A program made the position numbers and the translations under genes. Shown here piece by piece: positions 44,897-57,900 of a stretch of DNA of 64,000 nucleotides; the stretch's first letter is position 1, and every line of letters starts with the position of its first letter. The notes below the pieces were generated by a model. The model did not search any database. It was not told where the DNA came from and saw nothing but the letters and a program-made list of their open reading frames with translations. The DNA lies in contig MU008157.1 of assembly GCA_010909165.1 (NCBI GenBank), positions 310,001 through 374,000 of the forward strand, written 5' to 3'. Source of the stretch: Anthoceros angustus (Eukaryota > Streptophyta > Anthocerotopsida > Anthocerotales > Anthocerotaceae).

Positions 44897-47201
44897 GGCG
44901 TCGGATGGCACTCGGTGGCGGCAGCCCGCGCGGGCGTGGTGTTTTAATTTCGAAGGCTGGCATCTGCAGGCGGGACCAGGGAAGGAAATGCAAACGCCTT
45001 GGCGTTGGCAGCCTGCAGCCAGCAGCCGGCTGCTGCCCACCCCCTCGCCAAATCGGGTAAAGCAGATAACATGGGCCCTGCAGCTGGCTGGCGAACTACG
45101 ACGCACTTCCCTTCAACTTGTCCCTGCGTCTTTGTTCGTCTTCCCTCCCGTAATCCGCACCCAGTCTCGCGCGGCGAAACTGGCAGGTGCGGCGAAAACC
45201 ACGCCTGCCAGAAGAGCACCTACCCGCCGCCAGCTGGGAATCTGGATCAAATCAAGCCGCAACCTTTTAAGTTGGATGCACCAGATTGATGAGCAGCTAT
45301 CCCATATCTTCCATCCCGCCCCCTTGTAGAGCACAATCCAATTCAATAAAACCGGTGTCACGCACACGACACACAACTCCCCAGCCCAGGCCGAGTCCGA
45401 GTACATATGTGGCATGGGATATATGAGATATATGTATCTGTGGGGAGAGTTCTCGAGCGCGAGGTGATTGGTAATAAAACTTCAACTTGAATAGTGGCGG
45501 CGCCGGCTCTACGAAACTCTGCTTGATATGATTTGCCACAAAGCACAAAGTACAAAGCACAAAGCGGCGACTTCGATTAGCGAGCTTACGCTCGCTTCTG
45601 GTTTGCGTATGGCGTGGGCTGACAGGGCGCGTGGGGCGGGGCCCGGGCGGGGCCGGGGCGCGCGGGGCCTGGGGCCGGCTAAACAGGTGCTCGTGTGGGG
45701 CCTGGACCTGGGCCTGGCAATTGGATCCACTTGGAGGAAGTTGGAATGCTCCACGAGACCAACGGCAGCAGCGGAAGCAGCAGCATTGAATGCGGAATCA
45801 TGCTCGCTGTGATTACCGCAGACAGGCCCGGCCTTTTAGCGCCTTGTCGCCCAAAAGCTGAGCATGGCTAGCTGGCCACCTGCACACCGCCGTTTCCTAT
45901 TAACGACTCCGTAGCCTCCGTTGCCCATTTCTGTCTTGAACACCGACAACGGATCCGGATATATGTTCTCCGGCAACGCAACGGATTGGCGTGGGATACT
46001 GCATCACGGACTGGTGTGTCTGGCGGTTCCGTCATCCCGGGAGTGTCGCACTCGCACAATGCATTCCGCATTCCGAGGTATGTACATACGTAGTGTCGTC
46101 GTTGAGGAAGGGCCCAGGGCCTTCGATTCAATTCAATGCAATAAAAGTGGTGTCGCGCACCCAACCCCCCAGTCGCTTCCCCTTCAACGGGAAGGAATTG
46201 TGTCCTATGTACGGGCCTATGCTAGCAGATATCCCATGTATGTACTGTACCAACATAAATACATTAGGGAGACTGTAGCAGCGTCGGCCTAGAGACGTTT
46301 TATGGACGTCATATGAAGTGCAGGGTCGAGGATGGGGCCTCGCGTGCAACGTGCTGCCTCCAAGCGGCAGTGCTGCATCCGGCGCCGGCGCCGGCGCGAG
46401 GTCCCAAACTCTCAACACAAATCGCATCACAACTTGAGAGGGAGGGATACCTGGCCACCCACGAGGGCCCGGGAGCTGGGAATGGTCAGAGAACAATCAT
46501 GGGGCCACATGACAACCGCATCACGCATAATGCACTACATAATTGTTCACCACGGCGCCGAGCCCCTTGCCACCTGCCCCCTAGCCCACAGCGCATCCTG
46601 CAGCCTGCAGGCTGCTTACATTCTACTCTAGTACTGAATGTCTAGTCTAAAAGAAAGCGATGTCCGTCTATGTATTATGTGTGGTGCACTCTACACTGGT
46701 CTACATGTATTTGTAGAATGTATCAGAGCCCAGAATGCAGCATCGGGCCTGGGAACATCGGAAGACGAAGACGAAGACTGAGAAGCCGAAGACGAAGAGG
46801 AAGAGGCATGGACTCTGTTACGCATGCGCGTGAGCTGATGAGCCAGGGCCTCGAGATCGTACCCGCGCCAGCAGAGACAAGATCGGAGAATGTTGCCCAG
46901 CCTGGCTGCCTGTCGTCTTGTTTTTGGTCCACAGAGCTCGTAGCATCGCCGTGGCCTACGCTCTTGCTCTTGCCCTTCCGAAACGGCAGGGCAGGCACCC
47001 TCGTCTTTCCCTGCGCCCCAAGTACTGTGGGGCCCACAGCCGAGGATGTATGTACTCCCAGTCGTGCAGGCTACCCACACGGAACAGAGTCTCGCTGCTC
47101 AGCTTCTACGATTACGGGAAGTAAGTGAGTAAATAAAAATGATTGGAAAAGAAGTGTCCGAAGAAATTGAAGAACTTACGGTAATGGATATGGGGCACAT
47201 A
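44897..47201. other. Intergenic stretch, GC-rich then mixed
   Basis: No gene is supported over 2.3 kb. The first few hundred bases are the hydrolase promoter side. A very GC-rich block at about 45626-45680 (GGGGCGGGGCCCGGGCGGGG) could form G-quadruplexes. A purine run lies at about 46755-46810. The frames here, including 44370-45329, 45868-46292 and 46670-47128, are low-complexity or Arg-rich and lack domains. Confidence 0.5.
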
Positions 47202-47731
47202 CAGTCGGCCCCCCTAATTGGGAATTCTATAAATGGGATTCCTCTCTAAATGGGACCTCCCATCCTACTCCCTTTAGTTTACAATGTAATAAATGGGACT
47301 TTTCCCTAAATGATAATTGGGACCTTTTGAAACATACATTCATGTTAGTTTCACCTCCTAAATGGGATTTCTAATTTTTACTAAAAATTTTAAAAAGAAA
47401 GAAAAAGAATCTATTATTTGAGAGCACAATAGACTTTTAGGTGTGATTGAAGACTCTTCAGCTAAGCTTTTTCCTTTATGATAGATAGAGGTTTTTGATG
47501 TTAGAGAGAGTGCTAGCTTTCAAACAACTATATAAAGAACTGGTAAAAGTTATTTTTTGTGAAACCTATCAATCAAAATTTAAATTTTCTTTTTTTGGGT
47601 ATTTTTTGATTTTTTTTTAAATTTTATAACATTTTTATTATTTTTAAATAGGGAAAATACAATCGGGACACTTCCCTTAATGGGACCTCTAAAGGCACTC
47701 CGAACCAGTCCCAATTAGGGGGGGTGGACTG
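47202..47731. mobile_element. MITE of the Tc1/mariner-pogo type
   Basis: The 530-bp element starts CAGTCGGCCCCCCTAATTGG and ends with the near inverted sequence CCAATTAGGGGGGGTGGACTG. It is flanked by TA on both sides, the target site of Tc1/mariner transposons. CAGT...ACTG ends with a CCCCTAATTGGGA body are typical of pogo/Lemi-like families. The interior is AT-rich, has several AAATGGGA and TTAATGGGACCTC motifs in both halves, and encodes no transposase, so it is non-autonomous. Confidence 0.85.
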
Positions 47732-48615
47732 TACATACAGTAGTACACAGGTACACTGCAGCTCATCATTCTGCGGGTTTGCGTACAGCACAAACATATT
47801 GACCGTCTTTGAAGACCGGACCGCGTATCCGGGGGCCCATGTGGGAAAAGCCACCAAACAAGCACCTGGACAATGAAACGTGGGCCCTCTCACCTTTTCG
47901 TCGCCTTTTTGGCGACAGCGAACAGTGTTGCGACCGGCGCCGGGCCGGGGCCAAGTTGCCTTTTTGCTTCTTACCACCCGAGGCTGTAATGACGGCCTTA
48001 CAAACCAAAGAAGGGGTGCACTGCGACAACTCGAGGGATCAGGCCACGTCAGGACCGTGGGACCACCATTATTGCTCCTCGTCTTGTTTTGGGGCCATGC
48101 GGCCATGCGGCCATGAGGCCATGAGGCCATGTTCCTTCTCGGCTCCGACTCCTTGGGCCTGGGCGCGGCGCCCCACCTTTCACCTTCCATCTCTTCGGCC
48201 TGGAACTTGGAAGTGGATGAAATGAACTTATCCCTAACAAGCTACAACTGGATGTGCTTCCAGGAAAACACATGCCTCATCACACACCTCCCTATGCTGC
48301 TTCACTCTCGGGTGGGCCACCACCACTATGTCTGGACAAATCCGCTCTTCCCCACACAGTCTCCATGCACTTCCGACGCTCCAGGCACTTCCGGTGACAC
48401 CAGCAACCAGCTTCCCCTTCGATACGTTGGCGTCCGCCAACCAAGGTACAGAAGACACACCACAGACACGTCAGTCACCAGGGCCTCGGCAACAAAACCT
48501 CCACCTTCCCTTGTCCTGACCCATATCAATTGGTGCCCGCAACTCATCTAACAACTGCACCTCCCTATGCATCGGGCAACCGTCAAAGAAAGTCCTCTGA
48601 GAAGCTGGAAACGCT
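47732..48615. other. Intergenic stretch with short GGCCATG repeats
   Basis: No gene is supported. Five copies of a GGCCATG(C/A)G unit lie at about 48091-48131. The right end should hold the 3' UTR of the minus-strand ABC1 kinase. Plus-strand frames at 47809-48225 and 48129-48551 have no recognisable domain. Confidence 0.55.
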
Positions 48616-51600
48616 TCAGGCAGGGGCTCCAGTTTGTCTCCACAACGTGCGCTTCACCATCAGAGCTTCCAACCTTCTCAGTATGTGCAAGAGAGACTCA
48701 TACAACGCGGCCGTCCTGTGCGTCAGCCCCATCGTCAGCTCCATCGCCTCTGGCAATTCACACCATAACAAGGCTGATGAACCACACCTCCTGGTCACAT
48801 CATCATACTGTCCATCTGAACGTTGGGTCTAAAGGAATGCAAGCGTTATCTTACGCTACTCACCCACTCGCAGCCGCAGCCGAGCGTAAGCCAATCGACC
48901 CTTCAAGTATGCCCATACTCCTTGCTTCTGCCACCCTGTGATGATGACAGATTTTCGGTCATTGCCTTGTACCCACATCACGAGCAGTGGGACTTCGATC
49001 TGACCCAAGAACGAAAGAGTTCAACTGTACCAGGTTCTCCCCGATGCTCCAAAGCTAGACCAGTTACAGCGTACTTGGCATTTACAAACAGCCGCAGGCG
49101 TGGTTGAGCACCCAATTTACTAGTAATACTCCGCAGAAGACCGCTGTCACAAGAACAAACACAGCATTCAACTGACAAATGTAAGGACCTCAGATTGGCT
49201 TTTGTTTTCATCTCCATTTAGCGCATGTCACACAGCTTCCGCATTGACACAAAACAAACAAATCTTTCCACGCAAATGCAACTGACCACAACTTACTCTG
49301 TTCGTAGAACCATCAAAAAGTCCCGAGGGAGAGCCTCCATAAACTGAGAAATGTCTCCCATTGTAAAGCGCCTAACCTCCTCCCTTAACTCCTGCCTTTC
49401 CTCCTTAGACATACCTTGACCAAATCCAGATTTACTAATACACAAGGTTCACAACTTCAGAATGACCAGCAACAAGTTGTGGCACCAAGACTATACAAAG
49501 GTACAAATGATCTCTACCTGCCCCACCATACATCTGGCATACTGTGAGCACCTATAACACTAGTTTGTTTGGCCCAATTACACCCTCCCTCCTTCCAGTG
49601 GATCTGAATCTACTACTGCAAGCTAGCACCAACTTCACCACCTTGACACCAGTCACAACAAGATGCTGATGGAGGCCAGGTGCTCAATTCATACCTGTCA
49701 ACAGTTCGCCCTGTAAATATGACAGGCAGATATCTTGCAAACTTCCCAGCACCTAAACGTTCACCAGTTCGCTGCATTTCAAGTGGGTCGAGCAGAATCA
49801 GAGCCTTCCAGAGGCGACAATAGTCTGACCTGAATGCCTCATCCAACTCCCTATAGAGTCCATGATCTAGCAGAACTGTAAAGTCATTCACCACAACAGG
49901 TCAGTACACCATGCAGCCACAGTCCACAAATAAAATCTACAGTGATGTTAGACAGTCAAAGAAGGGCAGCTTGAGGATGAATCGTACTCAAGCGGAATGT
50001 TTTCCCTCCACCCCAGATATGCGCCCTTTCTGGTGCAACAAGGATGTTACCAGGATGAGGGTCTCCATGAACATAGCCATGGCAAAAAACCATTTCTGCA
50101 AATACTTCTACTAATACTCGGGAAACCTGAGACATCCAAGGCGACAGGGGTCCAACACCTCATGAAAATCCAGCAAACAAAATTACTCAAAACACAAGCT
50201 CATTATTGGTGAGACGAAAACCGATGATGTTACCTCACTTGGTTCCAGACCAGCTTTCTCTAATGCAACCACGTCATCAACCTACATAGTTACTACATGG
50301 TTAAAACCAGTTGATCAGCAGCTGATGTCACTTACATCATGGTAGAATTTGGCAGCCAGCTCAACAGGCAACTAACAGCGGACCTTGCATCCCCGGACAA
50401 ACTCCATTGTCAAAATTCGCTTTGTTGTGAGGCCCTGGAGATTTCACATAGACAAACATGAATCAGACTCTCAGCTGCACATCTGACTTTCGTCCAACAA
50501 TGTGTGAATAAAGCACTGCCCTACCCAGTGTATGGAAGGTATCTTGATGTCATTTCTGCCACTGAAATCACTAGCAGTACGCTCCGCGTTCTTTCCTTCT
50601 TGTACAAAATCTTCAGACATACCACAAAAGAGAGGTAAGCCAATCTGCACACAAAAGAAATACAGCACAAAGATCTTCGAATCCTTGGTAAAGATTCAAA
50701 AGTTACCAAGCTCTTTGGACAGATTCTCCCGGAACTCAGGTACAATCCACTCAAATTGATAGTCTGGAAACAACTGTACAAACGGATGAGATGGTGGTAG
50801 TAGATTTGAGGCAAGAATCAGCAGTTAGAGCCCTCAGAAAAACCAATGAAAAAGTGGATAAATGTCACACGCCCTTACCCATGTAACAGCCTTTGAAAGG
50901 AAAGCCATTGTTGCAATGTCAAGCTCAAACTGCTGCTGTAGACCTGGGTATTGAACCTGCTCATAAAGGAATTGGTCAGCAGAGCAGAAGGAGCACACTT
51001 CTCCAAAACCTTTGAAATGTCAGTGACACCAACGAGGAAGGTCACCCGAAGTCGCAGTTGGCAGCCAACCTTCTATCAACTGGAGCACTAGTGAACCAAC
51101 CGAAGCATGAAGAACAAGCATGCAACAGTGGGGCATCACCTTCACTGCGACTTCTTCCCCATCCGCTAGCTGTGCATGGTGTACTTGTGCCAGAGAAGCA
51201 GCAGCAATTGGTTGCTCATCAAATTCTTCAAATCTGACACGGTAGCTAGTCAAAGGAGGCAGAGATAGAGACTGTCTTCACACCCCACTCTACAGTCGTA
51301 ACACAGAAGCAGTACTGCTCCTTAAAGTGCATACAAAGCTGTGATCATGAGCCAGAGATTCTAACTCGTCACCCTACATTTCGTGGGCACTTCTGCCGAA
51401 TTCTTCAAGAAAAACTCTTTGCATGGTCTTGAACGGCCAGAAACTAGCCTGCAAACACGGGTGACATCTCAAGCATGTGACTATTTGCACAAATGCCGCT
51501 TGGGTACGTGAAAAGCAATGGATATGTGAACCTGCTGTGTATTCTTCAAATACCTTATCCTGCAGAACAGAAAGTGTAGCAACATATTCCTTGGGCATGT

Positions 51601-52219
51601 GTTGCAGTGAAGCCAGGAATTGACCGGCCTTGATGTAGAACCCTCTGTTGGTTTCACAAAGCCACAGAATACGCTTTGCTGCTCGCAAGTGCACCTGCCC
51701 GCAGGATTGCAATTTGCTGTCAATGGGATAGCATTGCAGCGGTGATCAACTCCCTTATCATACATAACCGACTCTCAAACTGACCAACCTGATCGCGTAC
51801 AACATAAAATTCCTCAGATGTCTTGTCATGGGGACTTAAAGAAATCTTGTAGTCCATCGTGTTGACAGCAAACTGCACATTGGCAATTGCACAACCTTCC
51901 ATCACGATTTTGCACTCCTGAGCAAAACACCAGCCTTAAACCTTAAACCCTGCAATACCGCATAGACAGCGCGAGAAGACCGCAGGAGGCCCTGCCCTGC
52001 AGTCACAATGGCTGCCTGGACTGGATGCTCCATCCAGCTTCCGAAGATAGAAGTCGCGCCCTCCAGCCATGCGGGGGCCGGAGACGGCAGATCAAGTGAA
52101 AACGCAGCCAATGCGGCTCTTGACTGGCTGAGAGTGGAGCTGTCCGTGGCAACCACAATTGACACACTTGCCATGGCCGCAGCCGCAAGGCGCCATCGCT
52201 GGCGCAACAGCGCTGCCAT
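48616..52219 (-). CDS. ABC1 kinase, ADCK1-like (probably mitochondrial)
   Basis: About fifteen short exons on the minus strand spell an ADCK1-type protein: MAALLRQRWRLAAAAM (exon 1), NTMDYKISLSPHDKTSEEF, AAKRILWLCETNRGFYIKAGQFLASL (KxGQ-type motif), [33 protein letters not shown] (Ala-rich loop and lysine), VQYPGLQQQFELDIATM, ELDFVQEGKNAER, GLTTKRILTMEFVRGCK, HGYVHGDPHPGNILVAPE (catalytic), LLDHGLYRELDEAFRSDYC, GKFARYLPVIFTGR and MSKEERQELREEVRRFTMGDI. The metal-binding triad is DHG rather than DFG, as in other ADCK1 relatives. The last exon is taken as 48616-48785, joined through a GTGAGT donor near 48868; without that splice the protein would stop at 48856. ADCK1-type proteins are linked to mitochondrial membrane and lipid homeostasis. 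The subfamily differs from the plastid ABC1 kinase at 29.7 kb. Confidence 0.88.
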
Positions 52220-53116
52220 GACCGAAGCTCGCGAGAAGTGTTATTCACGCCGGTGTGGACCGTGAGGTACACACTACACAGACATGAAATGCTTCTCGGT
52301 CAATTTCGGAAAACGTTGTCCGAAGGGTTGGCTTGTGCTGGCTGAGATGCTTTTTGTGTTCGATGACTTCGGCCTGTTGGCAAAGCTGCTGCTGTGTCCG
52401 AGAAGTCTTAAACGCGCCCGTGAGGTACACAGACATGCAGTGCCTGTGTCTATTTCCGACAACGTTGTCTGGTGGGTTGGCCCGCTAGCTCAGATGCTTC
52501 TTGTGTTTTAGGGATGTGGCATGCTGCCGGACATGATTGTGCGTCCAAACTCTCGGCTTAGAGCCGTCATTTACGAGTCCGACACAAATGCGGGTGGCGA
52601 TCACTCTCCGATAACGGCAGACGAAGTGGAAGTTCCTTTGTCACACTCGGAGTCCCCGAGAGTGGCCCAGTCCTTCACAGCATTGAGAGCTTAGGAACGA
52701 AACCCCATGCCAACATCCAACTATGAGTTGAGTGCTTTCGCTGCAAGCACTCTGAACATGAACTATTGGAGCTGGAATCTGTGAGGCTGCTGGCACAAGG
52801 TTTGCCTGGCCTGGACACAACATGCAAGAAACACCACTTCCAACATGGGATCGTCAGGAAACAAGCCTCAATTCAAGGTTTAGTCTGCAACCACGGCCCG
52901 TAACCAAAGTTGCTTGGAAGCGTAAGCGCCAGCAAAATTGCTTGGAGGCGTGTACAACAAAACCTAGTAGTGACCAGCTCTAGCACCAAGTCACGCAACT
53001 TACCAAGTCGGGGAGGAAGAAGAGTCTCTACAAAACTTGGAGTAGTGTAACAGACAGCAGGGAATGCCCTGGCCAATCACAGCTTTCTAATGGCTCCTGG
53101 TGAGCATAACAATGTC
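52220..53116. other. Upstream region of the ADCK1-like gene
   Basis: No gene is supported. It contains a diverged tandem repeat (52258-52512) and, further right, the 3' flank of the P3 gene. Confidence 0.5.
52258..52512. repeat. Diverged tandem repeat of about 155 bp
   Basis: CGTGAGGTACACAC...GACATGAAATGC with TTTCGGAAAACGTTGTCCGA and GCTGAGATGCTTTTTGTGTT (52259-52360) recurs as CGTGAGGTACACAGACATGC with TTTCCGACAACGTTGTCTGG and GCTCAGATGCTTCTTGTGTT (52419-52510). It sits directly upstream of the ADCK1-like start codon and may carry duplicated promoter elements. Confidence 0.75.
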
Positions 53117-53491
53117 CTAGTCAAACAAAGAAAAGCCCATATCATCGTCACTCTCCTCCTCTTTCTCAGCAGGTTTCTCTGGTTCCTTCTCTGCAACAGC
53201 AGCAGCCGAGCTCCCTCCAGCTGCGGCCGGTGCTGCACCAGCACTGAATGCAGCGCCGCCGCCGCCTCCGCCTCCTCCTATGATCACCTGGGCCACGGCA
53301 GAAGTAGGAGTGATGATGGAGAAGGAGGAGGAAAGACCTCCAGAGCCCCCCGTTGCTAGGGCCAAGCTGTTGAGCTTGCGTTGCAATTCATATGGCGTAG
53401 CGGCGCTGCTCTCCAAACCCTCATCCCCGAAGGCCTGCTTCGCGGTCCAAGTGCCCCCAGACAAGCGACAGACAAAAGTGTACACCGCCAT
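53117..53491 (-). CDS. RPP3: 60S acidic ribosomal protein P3
   Basis: 124 residues from ATG 53491, intronless. The plant-specific P3 start MAVYTFVCRLSGGTWTAKQ is followed by YELQRKLNSLAL, SSFSIITPTSAVAQVIIGGG, an Ala/Pro/Gly hinge and the terminal EEESDDDMGFSLFD shared by all P-stalk proteins. The length matches plant P3. It sits in the ribosomal stalk with P0, P1 and P2 and helps recruit elongation factors. The Gly and Ala hinge is encoded by GC-rich codons. Nothing suggests damage. Confidence 0.95.
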   Translation of the reverse strand: MAVYTFVCRLSGGTWTAKQAFGDEGLESSAATPYELQRKLNSLALATGGSGGLSSSFSIITPTSAVAQVIIGGGGGGGGAAFSAGAAPAAAGGSSAAAVAEKEPEKPAEKEEESDDDMGFSLFD

Positions 53492-54990
53492 GGCCGATAG
53501 CAAACGATGCTGCGCCCCGTAGAAAGCTGGTTAGGAGACGATCTGGCGATGAAGCCCAAAAGAAAGACTGCTGGACCGGGCGCCTTGAAAAACCCTAGAG
53601 CGCGCCGTAACAAACCCTCTTCGGATTTCGCTCCGTATGTAAATAAAGTGGTGCAAATCTGTTCATAGTTATTTGGCTGTGGTGAGGGGACCTTTGTGCG
53701 TCATTACAACCCAACTTTCGCAATTCCCTCCGCCAAGGCATATCACGACCTTATTAGGCACCGAGCAAAATGACCTCTGTCGTAACTTTTGGAGGCCAGC
53801 AATCCTAAAAACACATACCTAGTAAAATATAGTACAGTTGGAGATATATATATGTATATATATATTTTTATAATCTAGTGATATATAGGCCTTCTTTATG
53901 ATATTTAATTATAAGTATTATAAGTAATTTAATTATAAACTTTATATTTTTTATTCTCATAATTTTAGAGTCTTCCCAAACTGTCATTATGGTTTATGGA
54001 TCCACCAATTTCAACTTACTCAGGGAAAGGTTTTTGCTTAATATTTTATTTTATATTCCTCATCTTTTTTATTAAATTTACCAAATAATATATTTTTCCT
54101 CCTTTGGTCCATTTGCATCTTGTATTCTAGTGAGTTAGCACAAACTTGAAGAAGTAAATGAAGGTCATTTTTTAATAATATATTATTTTATATATAATTA
54201 CTTATTTCATTTTTGAAGGTTGAAGATTCAACGTCTCCCGCTGAAGAACTCACTCAGTTTTGGAACTACATAGTGTCGTTAGTTAGTTTCACCACAAAAT
54301 ATGCAAACTCTATTGCTTGAGAAAAAGTTGTACCTCAAAGGTGCTATAGGATATCATGATGGAAACTCGACACCTGAGGCATTGAAATAAGCAATGGCCA
54401 TTGAATGTAATATGCTCAAGTGTACCACAGAATTTTTCATTTTTTTGTCCTTTCGGTATATAAGATTTACAATTAAGTATGTCATATGCATCACGTCATG
54501 TACCACATTATGCCTGGTTCGGGGTAGCTAAAACGTATGTGTTGGTGTGCAATTGGTTTTAAATGTTATTAATTAATTAATTAATCGATTAGTTAATCAA
54601 TTAATCAATTAAAAGTGATCTTTCAATCTCACTAACAATCATGCAGTGTTGAAAAATACTACTAGTGCAAACCTTCATTCTCATGCAGCCATTTAAATGA
54701 ATGCGGACTTCCACACCAACATGCACATAATACCTCTTATTAGGATTACTCTGAGCTCACACAAGCACCATAGTCGTGCATCATGTATGTGAACTAGTCC
54801 AATTTCTCCATGGTCATATGCTTGACTCTCTTGAACAACAATGCGCGTTTCTCCAGCTTTTAGACGCACGATCCAAATCATTTTACTCTTCAGGTTCCTT
54901 CATCTCTACTTTTTGAACAATAGAAAGTTATTGGCGACACCCAAACAACACAAAATATGGTGAGTTCCTAAGTAGCTCTTACTACCTAGG
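53492..54990. other. AT-rich non-coding stretch
   Basis: AT-rich DNA without a supported gene. There are (TA)n runs at about 53845-53866 and TTAATTAA/TTAATCAA repeats at about 54567-54612. The short frames match no known protein. Confidence 0.6.
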
Positions 54991-57900
54991 AACTTGCCAC
55001 ACACATCATCACACACCCCAAGCTGGTGTCTGCAATTTGTTCTCTCTCTGCGATTTCTTCTCTCTATGATGGGGCGGTCCACACCTTCTGTGACCGTCAA
55101 GGACACTCCCTATCCAGCCTGTGCTCAGGTCTATTGTGGCGTTATGGGGGTGAAAACCCATATTGGGCACATGCACAAGGACTTCGACTAGACTACTTGG
55201 GCTGCCCAAGTACGTCTTGCGACCTCCACCAGCTCCGTGGCTCAGGCTTCGGCGTCCGGTGTTGTCCTTCAAGGGGTGCCTCTCTCATCATGGGAATGGT
55301 TGCGAACTCGGCAGGATCACATCCTTGGGGTTGTTTGAAACCCGCTTTCCATGCCCGCGCATCTTTCGCAGGATTCCAAGACACCTCCATACTGATGCCC
55401 GCTTAGCGTTCCGTCCTCCTCTCAATCGCCTTGTGCTCCACTCCTAGGATGAGGTTGCCTGGCGTCTTCTTTTGCTTCTGCCCAGGTGGGGTTTGCATTG
55501 TATTTGGGGTGGGGTTCTAATCATCGTGATTGTGCGCGCCCGGCTAACCGACAGCGAAAGTCGCGCCACAACAAGACATGGGGAGTTTTGGATTTCAAGG
55601 GGCTCAGCTTGGGGATGCGCATGATGTTGACGCCCCACCCGTGGAACCCGTAGTGCCAGCAGCGGAAGCCTTAGTTCCAAGAGCACGATTGTCCGGCACT
55701 GAGCGGTCCAGACGATGTAGGGCGCGGCAAAGAGAGCTAATCGCCACTTCTAGAGTGAGGGGGCCATCCGAGGCATGTTGCCAGGCGATTGCACGAGACT
55801 TGGGGTCCATTTTCTTGCATAGAACCCGTCATTTTAGTGCGCAAGGCAGGTCCAGGGTATTGGAATCGTTTTCTCGGCTCCGTAGTCAGTTTCGACTCTT
55901 AAGAAGTTTCGTGCTTCCACGGTGGGGAGGGAGGGCAGTCTGCAAGGGCCACAAACCAGGCTTTGGAGTCCATCAGGGCTGCCATGGGAAGGCTGTAAGG
56001 TGTCCAAGCAAGCGACAAGCTGAAAGCTCGGCAGACCTTCATGAACATTGTTCTGTCACAAGGTGTAGGCCAAGATGCGGGTGCAGCTGCCATGGGTTGC
56101 ATTCTTGGGGTCAGCCGACGAGTTGTAGCGCGGCATGTTCAAGCTCATTAAGAGATACACAGGGCTGAGAAGGATGTGAAATGGTGTGGGGGAGGACGGA
56201 AGGTGAGAGCAGATGCGTTGAGCGCTTCAGTGAAGGCCTGTATTGAATAATTTTGGGAGCAATCATCACGTCCTTCTTCGAACCCTAAGGACGCAAAGCG
56301 GCAACGTGTGGCGCCATTTGTGTTTCGCAAGCACATCATCCATTTCCTCGATACCTCATAGGCTAGGTGACCACTTGTTTTGTTTACCATTGCTGGACAC
56401 CATAGCCTGGTATGTACAGTGTCTACCGCTTGGTTAGATGATCGGGCGGAATCCGTCCCGCAGGTGGAACAAACCCCGGGTGTGGTAGCGAACCTGCAGC
56501 GCTGCAAGTTGTTAGGTCAAGTAGGCAAATATGCACGCACTGCTAGGGCTCTTCAACCCCTTCCTTTGGCCCCTGCTTCTGAGGAGACCATTGCGGCCCT
56601 TCGTGCCCTCCATCCAGCCCCAAAGGATGCCATCCCCCCGGACATACTCAACTATGTTCTTGAGGAACTCTTCTCCATGGACCGCGCGGGTTTTGCTCTG
56701 GTTCTCTCTACGGCCCCACGTCTTTCTTTTGCCGGGCTGTCTAGGACGGTGTTTGAGCGTCTTCAAAATCTATTTCTCCCTGAAGTCCATCTAGCGGCTT
56801 TTCTCAGCTCTTTTCCATGGTTGTTATTGTGGCACGGGAGGAAACGCCTCATCAGATCTCTCAAGTCCTTGCAACTAGTAGGCTCATCGCTATGGACAAG
56901 CCTGCCCCAAGCTTTGGCATGCGTCCACTCGCGGTTGGGAAAGCCTTCATGTGGCTCCTTAATTGTATTATTGCTCTTCAGTGTCGCCCCTCCTCCAGCA
57001 GCACCTTAACCCCCTCAATTTGGCATTGCCACTCCGGGGGGTGCGAGTCTATGGTGTTTGGCGAGCATGCTGGCAGGCCTTGACACCTACTCGGAGTAGG
57101 TGGTTTTACAAGTAGATGTTGAGAATGCCTTCAATACCATTTGCAGAAGCGTCATCTTCGAGGAGCTTAAGGACGTTGGTGGTGTCCTAAGGAGCCTTAT
57201 ACCTTTTGTCCGGTGCGTCTACAGGAAGTCTTCCAACCTCTACTATCAGGACAGGAGCGTTTCTTCGGGATTTGCTGTTTCCGTCTTGGAATCAGCCACA
57301 GGTACCAGGCAAGCGACCCTCTTGGCGGTGCCCTCTTCGCCATCACCCACTACGGGGCCCTTTCCAGGGCTGCTTCCTTTACGCGCGAGTGTGTCCTCCC
57401 GTCGCTGGCAAATGACTCTCAAATCCTTGGGCCTGGGGAGAGGTCAAGGAGGCCTAGGCTGACTAGGGGCTCTTCTCCCATAAGCTTTCTTTGGTTGGCT
57501 TGAAGGTCAAGCTCTCCAAGTGTCGCGTCTCGACCCCATCGGGCATCCTCCCCACCTTGCAGTTCCTTGTTGTGGAGATTACTCTGATCTTGGATCTACG
57601 GATTTCGGCTCTTTTGACTTCATCGGGAGCTTCCTGGACCAGGCTCTTATGGAGGACCTTTCCCATGTCGAGGACCTCCCTGTGTTGGGGGATGCTCAGA
57701 TGGCCTTCAGAATTCTTTCCTCCTGCTTCGCTAGGCGCCTTGGTTACCTCACCCGCATGCTCCCCTCATCTCTGATTCTCCCGTCTCGATTGCAGGGGTT
57801 TGACAAGAAGATAATGAATACTCTTGGGGACATCATGGGACTAGGGGCTTTCAAGTGTCTTGCGACGACGGCTCACAAGCTGGCCCATGCCAACACCGGG

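Noticed and set aside
44370-45329. 319-codon plus-strand frame
   Set aside because: Arg/Ser/Pro-rich, overlaps the hydrolase exons in antisense and lacks any domain.
45626-45680. GC-rich block as a gene or CpG-island promoter
   Set aside because: No adjacent coding sequence on either side to serve; noted only as possible G-quadruplex DNA.
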